From: Polynucleobacter sp. AP-Melu-500A-A1
GTDB taxonomy: Bacteria; Pseudomonadota; Gammaproteobacteria; Burkholderiales; Burkholderiaceae
Assembly (NCBI RefSeq): GCF_018882125.1
Contig: NZ_JACVOZ010000003.1
Coordinates: 248,001 to 312,000 of the forward strand
Reading direction: 5' to 3'
DNA length: 64,000 nt
Shown here piece after piece: positions 21,065-31,825 of this stretch. The notes under the pieces are model-generated. The model was not told the DNA's origin. It did not search any database and saw only the letters and a list, made by a program, of their open reading frames with translations. Within the stretch, counting starts at the first letter, position 1, and every line of letters starts with the position of its first letter. Made by a program: the position numbers and the translations under genes.

Positions 21065-24000
21065 TTAAGCAGCCTCCACCATTGAAACCGCAGAGGAAAT
21101 ATCCACCGCCACAATCCGGGAAACACCCTGCTCTTGCATAGTGACACCGATTAACTGATGCGCGATTTCCATAGTGATCTTATTATGTGAAATAAAGACG
21201 AACTGGGTCTTATCTGACATTTTGGCAACCATCTGGGAATAGCGCAAGGTGTTTGCATCGTCTAATGGCGCATCCACCTCATCGAGTAAGCAGAAAGGTG
21301 CTGGATTTAAGAGGAAGAGTGAGAACACCAAAGCAATAGCAGTCAGGGCTTTTTCGCCACCGGAAAGCAAGTAAATACTGCTGTTTTTCTTGCCAGGGGG
21401 CTGAGCCATCACCTGAACACCCGCATCCAAAATCTCCTCTCCAGTCATCACAAGCTCTGCATGACCACCGCCAAAGAGCTCTGGGAAGAGTTTGCCAAAA
21501 TGGGTATTCACTTGATCGAATGTACCTTGCAACAAATCACGTGTCTCTGCATCAATTTTGGCAATAGCATCTGTTAAGGTTTGCATAGCTTCATTCAAGT
21601 CAGCCGATTGCGCATCTAAGAATTGCTTGCGTTCACGTGAACTTGCCAACTCATCTAGGGCAGCCATATTGACCGGGCCAAGTGATTGAATCTCTGTATT
21701 TAAACGATTCACTTCCGTTTGCAAAGCGCCGACTTTCAAGTCTAGGCTGAAATTGGCTTCTAATGCTATTAAGTCTGCTTCAGCATCAGCCAATAAAGTG
21801 GCAAATTGCTCATAATTAAGGCGGGCTGCTTGCTCACGTAACTGTAAGTCGACTACCTTATCACGCATTGGTTGCAAACTACGCTCCACTTGCATGCGCG
21901 CTTCATCAGCTTCACGCAATTGATGCAATAAGGCATCTTGTTCAGTGCGGGCATTAGCCAGAGCAGCTTCACGTGCACTACGTGCTAGTAATAAGCCCTG
22001 TAACTTGTCTTGCGCCTCTTCATCGCTCAATGTCTCTAATTCTTGAGTGGCAGCATCGTGCTTATCTTGAATTTCCATGATTTGAGTACGCGCTGTACTC
22101 TGATCACGTTGCAAATCCGTAATACGTTGTTGTAATGAGCGAGTTTCAAAAGCAGCCTCTTGGGCAGCCATCTCTGCAGCACGCAATGATTCACGTAAGC
22201 GATCACGTTCTTGAGTGGCAAGCTGCAATTTCTCTTGGGCTAGGCTTAATGCCTCTTGCGATCCCTGCCTAGAACCCTCTGACTCTAATAACTCAGCAGC
22301 AGATTGCTCTTGTGTGGCGCTTAACTGCAGTATTTGCTGGCTTAGCTCACCCATCTCATTCTGAATTTGAGCAGCGCGAGTACTGTACTGCTCTTCAGCC
22401 TGAGTCAATTGCATTCTTTCAACTTCGAAACCATGCGCTTCTTGAACTGCATGCTCTGCATTGATGCGTGCTTGCTCAGCCGCCTGATGAGCAGCCTGAT
22501 AATTTGCTACACATTGATCTAATTCACCTTTAAGTTCGCTTTGCATGAGTTGCTGGGCGCGCAATTGCTTTTCAAGACTTTCCATTTCTTGGGCGCGGGC
22601 CAACATACCTGCTTGCTCAGAATCGGCTGCATAAAGCTGCACACTTACTCTACTTACAAGATGGCCTTGTTGAGTAACAAAGGCGCCGCCTGCTGGCAAT
22701 TTTTCACGACGATGCAATGCATCCTCGAGGCTACTAGCGATGTAGATATTATCCAACCACTCTTGCAAGACTGAAGTGAGCCTGGGTGCACCAGCACTTT
22801 GTACTCTGGTTAAGAGAGGAACAAAGTCTGTAGGTGCATTGGTATGCGCTGGTGTGATATCTTCAGTCAATAAGATGGCTAAGCGACTTGGCGGGGCATC
22901 ATTAGCTAATGCTAGAGTTTCCTGCACACTCTTTGCGGTAACAGCAGCTAAACGCTCACGCAATACTGATTCCAAAGCGGCTTCCCAACCGCTCTCCACT
23001 TTAAGTTCTTGCCAAAGGCGCTTACTCTCTTTCAGTCCTTTGCTCTCAAGCCAGGGCCCAATTTTTCCTTGAGCCTGAACACTGGCCTGTAATGCCGTTA
23101 AAGCAGTTAACCTTGCCTCTGTTTGGGCTAGATCTTGATTGGCACTTTGAATGTTGTGTTGAGCAGTATTTCTGGCTTCATCCGCAGTAGGAACACGCTG
23201 CTGAGTCTCTTGAGCACGCTGCTTCGATTCTTCCACTTTGCGCTGTGCCATCACCTGGCGATCAATTGCCATCTGTAATGCCTCTGCATCAGGCCTACGC
23301 ATTCCATCAAGCTCACTAGTCAAACGAGCCTCACGACCTTTCAATTCATCTGACTGAGAGCTCATAGCGCGCATCCGCTCGCCTAAGCTTGCTAAGCGCT
23401 GTTCAATGCTAGCCAAACTATCGCGCGCAGCATTTAAAGTGTTTGATGAATTTTGATACTCGTCATCGCGACCTGGCATTTGATCCATCAAGGCGCCTAG
23501 ATCAGCCAATAATGTTTGCTCTTTATCAGATGCCACACTTAATTCATGCTCAGCTGTACGTTGGGCTTGGGCTGCATCAGTTTCTTGAACTGTCCAGCGC
23601 TGCAGTTGAGCCAACAAATCTTGCACTTGTTGCTGCAAACGTTGACGAGCCTCTTGCACATAATGAATCTGTGATTCAACCTGACTTACATCAGAATTGG
23701 TTTGATAAAGATCGCCTTGTGCTTGAGAGACTTTGTCTTGTAATGCGTACTGCTGGGTCCGCATCGTTTCTAGCTCAGCTTCCGCATGACGCAACTTGGC
23801 TGTTTGCTCCTCAAGACCGACTTGAGTATCGCGAATACCATTCGCATGACGCTCTTGCTCTTTGCCAGCCTCTGTTTGACGGACAAACCACAATAATTGT
23901 TGCTGCGATTTCATCTGCACGGATAACTCAGCATGACGCTCAGCGACAGTTGCTTGTTTTTCTAAGCGAGTTAATTGTTGATCCAACTCTCGCAAAATAT

Positions 24001-24586
24001 CTTCAACACGAGTTAAGTTTTCAACAGTGTCTTCCAGGCGGGATGCCGTTTCTTTGCGACGCTCTTTATATTTAGAAACACCAGCAGCCTCTTCCAAGAA
24101 AACGCGTAACTCTTCTGGCTTGGCTTCCAAAATACGATTGATCGTACCTTGACCAATAATGGCATAGCCTCTTGGACCCATACCGGTGCCCAAGAAAATA
24201 TCTTGAATATCTTTTCGGCGCACTACTTGGTTATTTACGTAATAACTAGAATTGCCGTCACGCGTTAAAACACGCTTCACACCAAGCTCGGTAAATGCGC
24301 TCCACTGACCTTGTGCTCGACCATCTGAATTATCAAAAATAAGTTCTACGCTGGCACGACCAGAAGGCTTACGCAATCCAGAGCCATTAAAAATAACGTC
24401 CTGCATGGATTCACCACGCAGCTCACTGGCACGAGATTCGCCTAATACCCAACGCACAGCGTCAATGATGTTTGATTTTCCACAGCCATTAGGACCTACG
24501 ACACCAATTAATTGGCCAGGCATTTCAAGGTGGGTTGGGTCGACGAAAGACTTAAAGCCGGAAAGTTTGATGGATTTCAGTTGCAC
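21065..24586 (-). CDS. smc: Chromosome segregation protein SMC
   Basis: The 1173-residue ATPase is the core of bacterial condensin. It begins with MQLKSIKLSGFKSFVDPT and Walker A GPNGCGKSNIIDAVRW (residues of about 31-46). Two long heptad-rich coiled coils flank a hinge domain of about residues 500-660 (KIGPWLESKGL marks its start). The C-terminal head has the ABC signature LLSGGEKALTAIAL and Walker B FCLLDEVDAPLDD. It starts the smc-zipA-ligA unit. Its ScpA/ScpB partners are not in the window. Confidence 0.98.
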   Translation of the reverse strand: MQLKSIKLSGFKSFVDPTHLEMPGQLIGVVGPNGCGKSNIIDAVRWVLGESRASELRGESMQDVIFNGSGLRKPSGRASVELIFDNSDGRAQGQWSAFTELGVKRVLTRDGNSSYYVNNQVVRRKDIQDIFLGTGMGPRGYAIIGQGTINRILEAKPEELRVFLEEAAGVSKYKERRKETASRLEDTVENLTRVEDILRELDQQLTRLEKQATVAERHAELSVQMKSQQQLLWFVRQTEAGKEQERHANGIRDTQVGLEEQTAKLRHAEAELETMRTQQYALQDKVSQAQGDLYQTNSDVSQVESQIHYVQEARQRLQQQVQDLLAQLQRWTVQETDAAQAQRTAEHELSVASDKEQTLLADLGALMDQMPGRDDEYQNSSNTLNAARDSLASIEQRLASLGERMRAMSSQSDELKGREARLTSELDGMRRPDAEALQMAIDRQVMAQRKVEESKQRAQETQQRVPTADEARNTAQHNIQSANQDLAQTEARLTALTALQASVQAQGKIGPWLESKGLKESKRLWQELKVESGWEAALESVLRERLAAVTAKSVQETLALANDAPPSRLAILLTEDITPAHTNAPTDFVPLLTRVQSAGAPRLTSVLQEWLDNIYIASSLEDALHRREKLPAGGAFVTQQGHLVSRVSVQLYAADSEQAGMLARAQEMESLEKQLRAQQLMQSELKGELDQCVANYQAAHQAAEQARINAEHAVQEAHGFEVERMQLTQAEEQYSTRAAQIQNEMGELSQQILQLSATQEQSAAELLESEGSRQGSQEALSLAQEKLQLATQERDRLRESLRAAEMAAQEAAFETRSLQQRITDLQRDQSTARTQIMEIQDKHDAATQELETLSDEEAQDKLQGLLLARSAREAALANARTEQDALLHQLREADEARMQVERSLQPMRDKVVDLQLREQAARLNYEQFATLLADAEADLIALEANFSLDLKVGALQTEVNRLNTEIQSLGPVNMAALDELASSRERKQFLDAQSADLNEAMQTLTDAIAKIDAETRDLLQGTFDQVNTHFGKLFPELFGGGHAELVMTGEEILDAGVQVMAQPPGKKNSSIYLLSGGEKALTAIALVFSLFLLNPAPFCLLDEVDAPLDDANTLRYSQMVAKMSDKTQFVFISHNKITMEIAHQLIGVTMQEQGVSRIVAVDISSAVSMVEAA

Positions 24587-24670
24587 GGCGTACTTTGCTG
24601 GGAAAAAGGTTCAAATAAAGGGGATAAAAATTAAAGCTAAAGTGGGAAGATGATAGCAAGCTTGGGACTC

Positions 24671-24701
24671 CTGACACGCGTTTTTTCCCCACAGATATAA
24701 T
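24671..24701 (+). promoter_or_regulatory. Candidate sigma-70 promoter for dapD-dapE-prmB
   Basis: CTGACA at 24671-24676 and TATAAT at 24696-24701 are separated by 19 bases, a little long. If the -10 is read as GATATA (24694-24699) the spacing is 17. The start codon of dapD is 58 bases further on. Confidence 0.45.
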
Positions 24702-24758
24702 GATAAATCTACATTCAGGGCCAAAATCCCTTAACAATCTGATAGTTAACTAAAAAGC

Positions 24759-25586
24759 ATGAGCCAATCACCACAAAGCATCATCGAACAAGCCTGGGAA
24801 AACCGTACAAGTCTCTCACCAGAAAGCGCACCTGCGGACGTCCGCGAGGCTGTTAACGCCGTCCTAGAGGGCTTAAATAACGGTTCCATTCGTGTAGCTG
24901 AACGCCGTAGCGTAGGGCAATGGGAAGTAAATCAATGGGTTAAGAAGGCTGTCCTGATATCTTTCCGTCTTGAAGACAACAAACCTATGGCAGCCGGTGG
25001 TTATACCCAGTTCTATGACAAAGTCCCTAGTAAGTTCGAGAACTACACGGCGGCTGACTTTGCTGCTGGTGGCTTTAGGGTTGTCCCCCCAGCCATAGCT
25101 CGACGTGGTTCATTTATTGGTAAAAATGCTGTTTTGATGCCCTCCTATGTCAATATTGGTGCTTATGTAGGCGAAGGCAGTATGGTTGACACCTGGGCTA
25201 CGGTTGGGTCTTGCGCCCAAATCGGCAAAAACGTGCATCTCTCAGGTGGCGTTGGTATTGGTGGTGTTTTGGAGCCACTTCAGGCAGGCCCTGTCATTAT
25301 TGAAGATAACTGCTTCATCGGTGCGCGCTCAGAAGTTGTCGAAGGCGTCATCATTGAAGAAAACGCTGTGCTTTCCATGGGTGTCTATATTGGTCAAAGT
25401 ACCAAGATATATGACCGTGAAACTGGCGAGGTTCATTATGGCCGTGTACCAGCAGGTTCAGTTGTGGTTCCAGGCTCCTTGCCATCGGCTTGCGGTAAAT
25501 ACAGCTTATATGCTGCAGTCATCGTGAAGAAAGTAGATGCTCAGACCAGGGCTAAAACTGCAATTAATGAATTACTTCGCGACTAA
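24759..25586 (+). CDS. dapD: 2,3,4,5-tetrahydropyridine-2,6-dicarboxylate N-succinyltransferase
   Basis: The 275-residue enzyme succinylates tetrahydrodipicolinate in the lysine and meso-diaminopimelate pathway. It has an N-terminal helical domain (residues 1-95), a left-handed beta-helix of hexapeptide repeats from about 100 ([21 protein letters not shown]) and the family block [22 protein letters not shown]. Length is normal. dapE follows after 18 bases, so two consecutive steps of the succinylase route are cotranscribed. Confidence 0.98.
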   Translation: MSQSPQSIIEQAWENRTSLSPESAPADVREAVNAVLEGLNNGSIRVAERRSVGQWEVNQWVKKAVLISFRLEDNKPMAAGGYTQFYDKVPSKFENYTAADFAAGGFRVVPPAIARRGSFIGKNAVLMPSYVNIGAYVGEGSMVDTWATVGSCAQIGKNVHLSGGVGIGGVLEPLQAGPVIIEDNCFIGARSEVVEGVIIEENAVLSMGVYIGQSTKIYDRETGEVHYGRVPAGSVVVPGSLPSACGKYSLYAAVIVKKVDAQTRAKTAINELLRD

Positions 25587-25604
25587 TCTGAATTCAGAGA
25601 ACTC

Positions 25605-26756
25605 ATGAGCGCCGCCCTCCAGCTAACTGAAGCTCTCATTGCCTGCCGTTCAGTGACGCCTGCTGATGGCGGCTGTCAAGATCTCATTGCTAAAAGACTT
25701 CAAGCAATTGGCTTTCATACCGAGAGCGTTGTTAGTGGGCCTGAGAACTTCCAGGTTACCAATTTATGGGCCATCAAAAAAGGGACAGCTGGTGATCAAG
25801 GCAAAGTATTTGTTTTTGCCGGGCATACTGATGTAGTGCCTACTGGCCCCCTAGAAAAGTGGAACAGTGATCCTTTTACCCCCACCATTCGAGATGGCAT
25901 GCTCTATGGTCGTGGCGCTGCTGATATGAAGACCTCCTTGGCAGGCTTTGTGGTCGCTACAGAAGAATTCATCATCACTCATCCTAATCACGAAGGTTCG
26001 ATTGCTTTTTTAATCACAAGCGATGAAGAAGGACCTGCTCACGATGGCACGGTCATTATGTGTGAGCGCCTCCAGAAACAAGGTCAACGCTTAGACTATT
26101 GCGTGGTTGGTGAACCCACTTCAGTAGAGCATCTTGGTGACATGATCAAGAATGGCCGTCGTGGCTCCCTGTCTGGCAAGCTCATTATTAATGGCATTCA
26201 GGCTCATATTGCTTACCCTCATTTAGGCAGGAATCCTATTCACCTGGCAGCCCCAGCGATTGCGATCCTATCGGAAACAGAATGGGATAAAGGAAATGAG
26301 TATTTTCAGCCAACCAGTTTTCAAATTTCGAATATTCATTCTGGAACCGGTGCAAACAATATTATTCCCGGTGAGTTGTCATTAGACTTTAACTTTCGCT
26401 TCTCTACAGAGAGTAAACCTGAAGAACTGCGTGAGCGTGTTGAGAAAATCCTCAATGATGCAGGCCTGGAATTTCAAGTAGATTGGCACCTAGGTGCCAG
26501 CCCCTTCATTACCGGTGATGGTGCTTTAGCCAGTGCCCTGAGCTCTGCCATCAAAGCAGAAACGAAGATTACTACCGAAATATCTACCACTGGCGGCACT
26601 AGTGATGGGCGCTTTATCTCTCAAGTCTGCAAAGAAGTTGTAGAGTTTGGACCACTCAATGCTACAAGTCATAAGATCAATGAGTGCGTCATTGTGGATA
26701 ACGTTGAACCACTGAAAAATATTTATCGCAGAACCCTTGAGCAATTAATTGCTTAA
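25605..26756 (+). CDS. dapE: Succinyl-diaminopimelate desuccinylase
   Basis: The 383-residue dizinc M20-family hydrolase cleaves N-succinyl-LL-diaminopimelate. The metal ligands are visible: His in [11 protein letters not shown], Asp in [11 protein letters not shown], the catalytic Glu and ligand Glu in [11 protein letters not shown], a ligand Glu in VVGEPTS, and His in ATSHKINE near the end. GGTSDGRF is the family C-terminal block. It follows dapD. Confidence 0.98.
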   Translation: MSAALQLTEALIACRSVTPADGGCQDLIAKRLQAIGFHTESVVSGPENFQVTNLWAIKKGTAGDQGKVFVFAGHTDVVPTGPLEKWNSDPFTPTIRDGMLYGRGAADMKTSLAGFVVATEEFIITHPNHEGSIAFLITSDEEGPAHDGTVIMCERLQKQGQRLDYCVVGEPTSVEHLGDMIKNGRRGSLSGKLIINGIQAHIAYPHLGRNPIHLAAPAIAILSETEWDKGNEYFQPTSFQISNIHSGTGANNIIPGELSLDFNFRFSTESKPEELRERVEKILNDAGLEFQVDWHLGASPFITGDGALASALSSAIKAETKITTEISTTGGTSDGRFISQVCKEVVEFGPLNATSHKINECVIVDNVEPLKNIYRRTLEQLIA

Positions 26757-26793
26757 TTTGCGTTAACCTTTTATTGCCCACCAAACATCCAAT

Positions 26794-27690
26794 ATGGATC
26801 CCGAGCCTTCACAAAATATCTCTCTAAAAGAGTGCATTGCGCAAATTGCACAAAAATTAGAGCGTGCTAACTTACATTATGGCCATGGTGCTGTGGATGC
26901 GCAAAGCGAAGCTTTGTGGATCGCCAGTAAGCAACTCGATTTAAGTCCAGCAGAAGCACTAGATCATCTAGATCAAACTTTTACAACAGAGCAATTACAA
27001 AAGGGGTTAGTCATTGCTGATGAAAGAATCCTCACTCGTAAACCACTTGCTTATATTTTGGGTGAAGCCTGGTTAATGGGCGTTCCGTTTTACTGCAGCG
27101 AGCAAAGTATCGTGCCGCGTTCTTGGATTGCTGAACTTATCGTAGAGGGAATACTTGAGCCATGGTTGCCAGCGGATGGAAAGGTACTTGACCTTTGTAC
27201 TGGGAATGGATCACTCGCCATTCTATTAGCCCTATCGTGCCCAGATATTCATATCAGTGCTTGTGACATCAGTATGCCCGCCCTATCACTAGCAGCCCGA
27301 AATATAGATCGACATCATCTTGGTAGCCAAATCGAGTTATTCAATGGTGACTTATGGGGGGCCCTCCCTGAGCCTAATGATGAGAATCTTTTTGATCTTA
27401 TTGTTTGTAATCCGCCATACGTTAATGCTAATTCAATGAATACATTACCTGCTGAGTATCACGCGGAACCTATCCTTGCTTTAGCAGGCGGTGATGATGG
27501 CATGGATTTAATCAGGCGCATCATTTCTGCAGCACCTGATTATCTGTCTGAGCGTGGTGCTATCTTGATTGAAATTGGCAACGAGTTTAAAAACTTCAAA
27601 AAAGCGTTTCCTCAAATACCAGTGATTTGGATGGAAGTGTCTGCTGGTGAAGAGCAGGTCTTACTCATTCAGGCAGAAGATCTGCGCTAA
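26794..27690 (+). CDS. prmB: Ribosomal protein L3 glutamine methyltransferase PrmB
   Basis: The 298-residue SAM-dependent enzyme methylates a glutamine of ribosomal protein L3. The SAM-binding motif VLDLCTGNGSLAILLA is near residue 130, and the Gln-binding NPPY motif (CNPPYVNAN) near 208. The segment after NPPY (MNTLPAEYHAEP) resembles PrmB rather than PrmC or HemK. The N-terminal helical substrate domain fits. It is the third gene after dapD-dapE and is convergent with radA, only 3 bases separating their stops. Confidence 0.92.
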   Translation: MDPEPSQNISLKECIAQIAQKLERANLHYGHGAVDAQSEALWIASKQLDLSPAEALDHLDQTFTTEQLQKGLVIADERILTRKPLAYILGEAWLMGVPFYCSEQSIVPRSWIAELIVEGILEPWLPADGKVLDLCTGNGSLAILLALSCPDIHISACDISMPALSLAARNIDRHHLGSQIELFNGDLWGALPEPNDENLFDLIVCNPPYVNANSMNTLPAEYHAEPILALAGGDDGMDLIRRIISAAPDYLSERGAILIEIGNEFKNFKKAFPQIPVIWMEVSAGEEQVLLIQAEDLR

Positions 27691-27693
27691 ACC

Positions 27694-29058
27694 TTAAGTT
27701 AGTTCCGCAGCTGCTGCTATGGCCTGATCAATTCGCTCTACAGGAATAATTCTTAATCCTGGTATTTTTGCCTTAGGCATATTCGCCTTCGGAATGATGG
27801 CAACTGTGAAGCCTAGTTTTGCAGCCTCTTTTAAGCGCTCTTGTCCGCGAGGACATGGCCGAATTTCTCCAGCTAAACCCACCTCACCAAAAACAATTAA
27901 CTCTTTTGGTAAAGCGCGGTTACGAATCGAAGATTGAATTGCTAAAAGAACAGCTAAGTCTGCTGCAGGTTCTGAAATTTTGACCCCGCCAACAGCATTT
28001 AGAAATACATCCTGATCAAAACAAGCAATACCAGCATGGCGATGAAGTACTGCTAAGAGCATCGCTAGGCGTGCCTGCTCTAAGCCAACCGCTAGTCTGC
28101 GCGGATTAGGTACATGTGCGGTATCCACCAGAGCTTGAATCTCTACTAATAAAGGGCGGCTACCCTCTTGAGTAACTAATACACAAGCGCCTGGAACCAT
28201 CTGCTCATGCTGGGATAAAAAGATTGCGGAAGGGTTGGTTACGCCGCGCAAACCCTTTTCAGTCATCGCAAATACGCCCAATTCGTTCACAGCACCAAAG
28301 CGATTTTTAATCGAGCGGACTAAACGAAATGAGGAATGGGTGTCACCTTCAAAATACAGTACGGTGTCAACAATATGCTCTAAAACTCGTGGGCCAGCTA
28401 AATGACCATCCTTAGTCACATGGCCCACCATCAATACACAAATGCCACTTGACTTAGCAGCTCTGGTTAATTGCGCTGCGCATTCTCTAACCTGAGCCAC
28501 TGATCCAGGAGCCGAACTGAGCACTTCTGAATATAAAGTTTGAATCGAATCAACTACTAATACTTGAGGTTTAACCGTATCCATAATGGATAGCAACTTC
28601 TCAAGCTGAATTTCTGCAAGTACCTCTAACTGTGGCGCATCCAAAGCAATTCTTTTGGCCCGCAAAGCAATCTGTGCGGCAGATTCCTCACCACTGCTAT
28701 AGAGCACATTCATTCCAGCAGAACTCATCTCTGCCAGAGCCTGCAATAGCAAAGTAGATTTACCTATACCCGGATCACCACCCAATAGCACAACACCACC
28801 AGGAACTAAGCCACCGCCAAGTACACGATCAAACTCTTCAACACCAGTGCTAAATCTGGGCAAGTCTTTGGCACTAATTGCAGAAAGTTTTTGCCTAGGT
28901 AAGGATTGAGCTAAGCCCTGAAAGCGCGAGTTTGAGCTTCCCTCTGGCAACCCCTCCTCCAAGGTATTCCATGCCTGGCAGGATGGGCACTGTCCTTGCC
29001 ATTTAGCGCAAGTGCCACCGCATGACTGACAGATGTAAATCGTTTTAACTTTTGCCAA
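27694..29058 (-). CDS. radA: DNA repair protein RadA
   Basis: The RecA-like helicase helps branch migration in recombinational repair. It has an N-terminal C4 zinc finger (CQSCGGTCAKWQGQCPSC), Walker A GGDPGIGKSTLLLQA, the RadA-specific KNRFG motif, and a C-terminal Lon-like domain. I prefer the TTG at 29058 (AKVKTIYIC, the usual RadA beginning, with GGGTAAG upstream); a second TTG at 29070 would add four residues. The length is about 454 residues. It is convergent with prmB. Confidence 0.95.
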   Translation of the reverse strand: MAKVKTIYICQSCGGTCAKWQGQCPSCQAWNTLEEGLPEGSSNSRFQGLAQSLPRQKLSAISAKDLPRFSTGVEEFDRVLGGGLVPGGVVLLGGDPGIGKSTLLLQALAEMSSAGMNVLYSSGEESAAQIALRAKRIALDAPQLEVLAEIQLEKLLSIMDTVKPQVLVVDSIQTLYSEVLSSAPGSVAQVRECAAQLTRAAKSSGICVLMVGHVTKDGHLAGPRVLEHIVDTVLYFEGDTHSSFRLVRSIKNRFGAVNELGVFAMTEKGLRGVTNPSAIFLSQHEQMVPGACVLVTQEGSRPLLVEIQALVDTAHVPNPRRLAVGLEQARLAMLLAVLHRHAGIACFDQDVFLNAVGGVKISEPAADLAVLLAIQSSIRNRALPKELIVFGEVGLAGEIRPCPRGQERLKEAAKLGFTVAIIPKANMPKAKIPGLRIIPVERIDQAIAAAAELT

Positions 29059-29090
29059 GTGCTTACCCAATGAAATTTTGAATGACTAAA

Positions 29091-29600
29091 TTAGTCGAGT
29101 TGAGTGCCAGCTTTATTTTCTTGTGCGCGCTTGGGTGCATCTTTGCGGCGCTGCTCTAAATCGGCAGCCCGAGCAGCAGCATCCTTTTGCTTCTCTTCGT
29201 ACTCACGTTGATTAGCAGCACGTTCAGCTGCTTTTTCAGGCGCCGCGCGATCAGCAGCACGCTTAATATCATCTTGGTTCTTCAAGCTCTCACGCAATAT
29301 GCGCTGAGCCTCACGCACAGCGACTTCCTGCGCCCTAATAGGATCTAGCTCTTTACGATAGTCAGCCCTGACATCACGGAGACAATAATTAACCCAGAAT
29401 TTTTGATAGCAAACAGCAGAATCTCTTTTTAAGCGATACTCAACCCACTCTCGTTGAAGCTCTAACTCTTGTTCAATTTTTGTTAACTGCTCAAGTTCAG
29501 CCTCTTCAGCTGGAGTTGCAAGAACTAATCCACTCATTGAGCAAATCATCAGCAACACACCCAGAAATACCTTTAATCCGACGGGTAAATTTCTTCTCAA
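29091..29600 (-). CDS. Secreted charged hypothetical protein
   Basis: The 169-residue protein is not recognised. Residues 1-29 form a signal peptide (hydrophobic core [18 protein letters not shown]). The mature part is almost wholly helical and charged: Glu/Leu-rich from 30 to 50, two cysteines in [19 protein letters not shown] (about residues 63-73) that could form a disulfide, then Ala/Arg/Glu/Lys-rich helix to the end. It overlaps the kup stop by four bases, so it is translated from the kup message. Function unknown; similar small proteins occur in Burkholderiales as hypothetical proteins. Confidence 0.7.
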   Translation of the reverse strand: MRRNLPVGLKVFLGVLLMICSMSGLVLATPAEEAELEQLTKIEQELELQREWVEYRLKRDSAVCYQKFWVNYCLRDVRADYRKELDPIRAQEVAVREAQRILRESLKNQDDIKRAADRAAPEKAAERAANQREYEEKQKDAAARAADLEQRRKDAPKRAQENKAGTQLD

Positions 29601-31543
29601 ATTTCCACCTTAGCACCAAGCTCTACCAAGCGATTGGCAGGAATCTTAAAGAAGTCAGATTGACGACCAGCATTTTGATACATCCAACAAAACAGACGTT
29701 CGCGCCAAATAGCCATTCCTGGAATGTCCGAAGAAGAAACAATGGTATCGCGCGATAAGAAGAAGGAGGTATCCATCAAGTCAAATTTAAGTCCGGAGGA
29801 TTTTTCGATCAACTCAATGATGTGACCCATATCAGGAGTCTCATTAAATCCATAGACGGCGCGCACTACATAAATGCCGTTACCCAGATCGCGCAAAGTA
29901 ATACGCTCCTCATCTTTTACATAAGGTACATCCCAAATACTGACCTTCAAGAAAAAGACGCGTTCATGTAAAACGTGGTTGTGCTTCAGATTGTGCAAGA
30001 AGGACACTGGTAAATAGTCCACATGTGCCGTAAGGAATACCGCTGTACCCTCAACCCTATGTGGTGGATGCTGCATCAACACATCAATGAAGCTTTTTAA
30101 TTCAATACCATTATTCACGGCATTGTGGCGCAAGATTTTACGACCTTGATACCAAGTCATTAAAACCATGAAACAAATAGCGCCCAGTAAAAGCGGAAAC
30201 CAACCACCTTCTAAAATCTTCAAAAGATTTGCTGTTAAAAAAGCCAAATCAACAATTAAGAAAGCGCTAATGACTAAAGTCACAAGCCAAGCATTCCATT
30301 GCCAGACAATACGCATCACAATGGCTGCTAAAAAGGTTGTCACAATCATGGTGGTGGTAACTGCAATACCGTATGCAGCAGCTAAATTTTCTGACTTCTT
30401 AAATGCCAAGACAACAACAATCACTAAAACCAACAATGTCCAGTTAACAAGGGGCATGTAGATCTGGCCGATTTCTCTATCCGATGTATGTCGCACTTTC
30501 ATGCGCGGTACAAATCCTAACAAGATAGCTTGGCTGGTCATAGAAAACGCGCCTGAAATTACGGCTTGAGAGGCAATCACAGTAGCTAAGGTTGCCAAAA
30601 TGACTAATGGCAATACAAAAGTCTCAGGCACCATCAAGAAAAATGGGTTAGAAATAGTCTCAGGATTATTTAGGAACATTGCTCCTTGCCCAAAGTAGTT
30701 CAATAGCAAACAAGGCATCACAATAAAAAACCAACCCATGCGTATAGGTTTTGCACCAAAGTGACCCATGTCCGCATAAAGTGCTTCTGCTCCAGTAAGA
30801 ACAAGGAAGACAGCTCCCAGAACAATAAAGCCTTGTAATGAATGCTCTATCAGAAAGCCGACAGCATAGATTGGGTTAATTGCAGCGAAGATGGCGGGAT
30901 TCTGAATAACCTGATGAATCCCCATTAATCCAATTGTAATAAACCAAATCATCATGATTGGGCCAAAAAGTTTACCCACTACATCAGTTCCAGTTTTTTG
31001 AATGAAGAATAATGCCGCCAAAATAAAAATGGTAATTGGCAAAACAAAACGAGTCAGATCACTTGATATGACCTCTAAACCCTCTACCGCCGAGAGTACT
31101 GAAATAGCAGGGGTAATAATAGCGTCACCATAAAACATACAAGCACCGAATACACCTGCCATGATGATCATGCTGGCGCGCTTAGATCCGGAAGGCGCAG
31201 TTCTCAGCGCCAAAGCCATTAGAGCTAAGATTCCACCCTCACCATGATTGTTTGCGCGCATCACAAACAAAACGTACTTCAGTGATACAACAACTGCAAA
31301 TGCCCAAAACACCATGGATATCACTCCATAAACTGCATCGGGAGAAAATGGAATGCCATGCTCAGCACTAAAACATTCTTTAAGGGCATATAGCGGGCTC
31401 GTGCCAATGTCGCCAAAAACAATGCCGATTGCTGCAAACATCAGCGATATAGATGCGCCGTTTTTGTGCGGATTATTCTCGCGCGAGATATCCACCGGCC
31501 TTAACAAAGACGAATCAGAAAACTCAGGATTGCTAACTGACAT
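29597..31543 (-). CDS. kup: Kup-family potassium uptake protein
   Basis: The 648-residue protein is a K+/H+ symporter of the KUP/HAK/KT family. The family N-terminal motif [17 protein letters not shown] is near residue 40, followed by about 12 hydrophobic helices (residues 30-475) and a cytoplasmic C-terminal domain of about 170 residues. Length is normal. The next gene, for a secreted hypothetical protein, overlaps it by four bases. A perfect 14-base palindrome lies about 50 bases before the start. Confidence 0.95.
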   Translation of the reverse strand: MSVSNPEFSDSSLLRPVDISRENNPHKNGASISLMFAAIGIVFGDIGTSPLYALKECFSAEHGIPFSPDAVYGVISMVFWAFAVVVSLKYVLFVMRANNHGEGGILALMALALRTAPSGSKRASMIIMAGVFGACMFYGDAIITPAISVLSAVEGLEVISSDLTRFVLPITIFILAALFFIQKTGTDVVGKLFGPIMMIWFITIGLMGIHQVIQNPAIFAAINPIYAVGFLIEHSLQGFIVLGAVFLVLTGAEALYADMGHFGAKPIRMGWFFIVMPCLLLNYFGQGAMFLNNPETISNPFFLMVPETFVLPLVILATLATVIASQAVISGAFSMTSQAILLGFVPRMKVRHTSDREIGQIYMPLVNWTLLVLVIVVVLAFKKSENLAAAYGIAVTTTMIVTTFLAAIVMRIVWQWNAWLVTLVISAFLIVDLAFLTANLLKILEGGWFPLLLGAICFMVLMTWYQGRKILRHNAVNNGIELKSFIDVLMQHPPHRVEGTAVFLTAHVDYLPVSFLHNLKHNHVLHERVFFLKVSIWDVPYVKDEERITLRDLGNGIYVVRAVYGFNETPDMGHIIELIEKSSGLKFDLMDTSFFLSRDTIVSSSDIPGMAIWRERLFCWMYQNAGRQSDFFKIPANRLVELGAKVEI

Positions 31544-31593
31544 TACTAAACCCTTGGGTGTTGTTGCGTGGCAATATGTTACTCCTTATAGAG

Positions 31594-31626
31594 GATCTTT
31601 AAAGATCTCGAAACCCTTAAAAAGGG
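31594..31626. promoter_or_regulatory. Palindromes upstream of kup
   Basis: GATCTTTAAAGATC (31594-31607) is a perfect 14-base palindrome, and CCCTT-AAA-AAGGG (31614-31626) follows. They lie between kup and the divergent tRNA promoter. They might be operators for either, but nothing in the sequence names a regulator. Confidence 0.3.
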
Positions 31627-31656
31627 CCTTAGTTATGCGTATTTTTAGGGTTTACC

Positions 31657-31686
31657 TCGACAAGAGGGTCCAAAAAATGGTAGAAT
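31657..31686 (+). promoter_or_regulatory. Promoter of the initiator tRNA
   Basis: TCGACA (31657-31662) and TAGAAT (31681-31686) are separated by 18 bases and place the transcription start a few bases before the tRNA at 31699. Both hexamers match the sigma-70 consensus at five of six positions. Confidence 0.65.
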
Positions 31687-31698
31687 ATTAGCTTCAGA

Positions 31699-31775
<77 letters not shown>

Positions 31776-31783
31776 AATAAGCT

Positions 31784-31819
31784 AAAGGCTTCTTCGTCAT
31801 CAGACAAAGAAGCCTTTTT
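31784..31819 (+). terminator. Rho-independent terminator of the tRNA
   Basis: AAAGGCTTCTT (31784-31794) pairs with AAGAAGCCTTT (31807-31817); GTC/GAC can extend the stem inside the loop, and five T follow. It also lies just after the hicB stop on the other strand and may serve both. Confidence 0.85.
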
Positions 31820-31825
31820 GGTTCT

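Noticed and set aside
20758-22221. Short minus-strand frames within zipA and smc
   Set aside because: They are alternative frames of real genes on the same strand with no independent evidence.
23443-24075. 210-codon plus-strand open frame
   Set aside because: It lies wholly antisense to the SMC coiled-coil region, has no start signal or recognisable family, and is the kind of frame expected opposite a repetitive coiled-coil gene.
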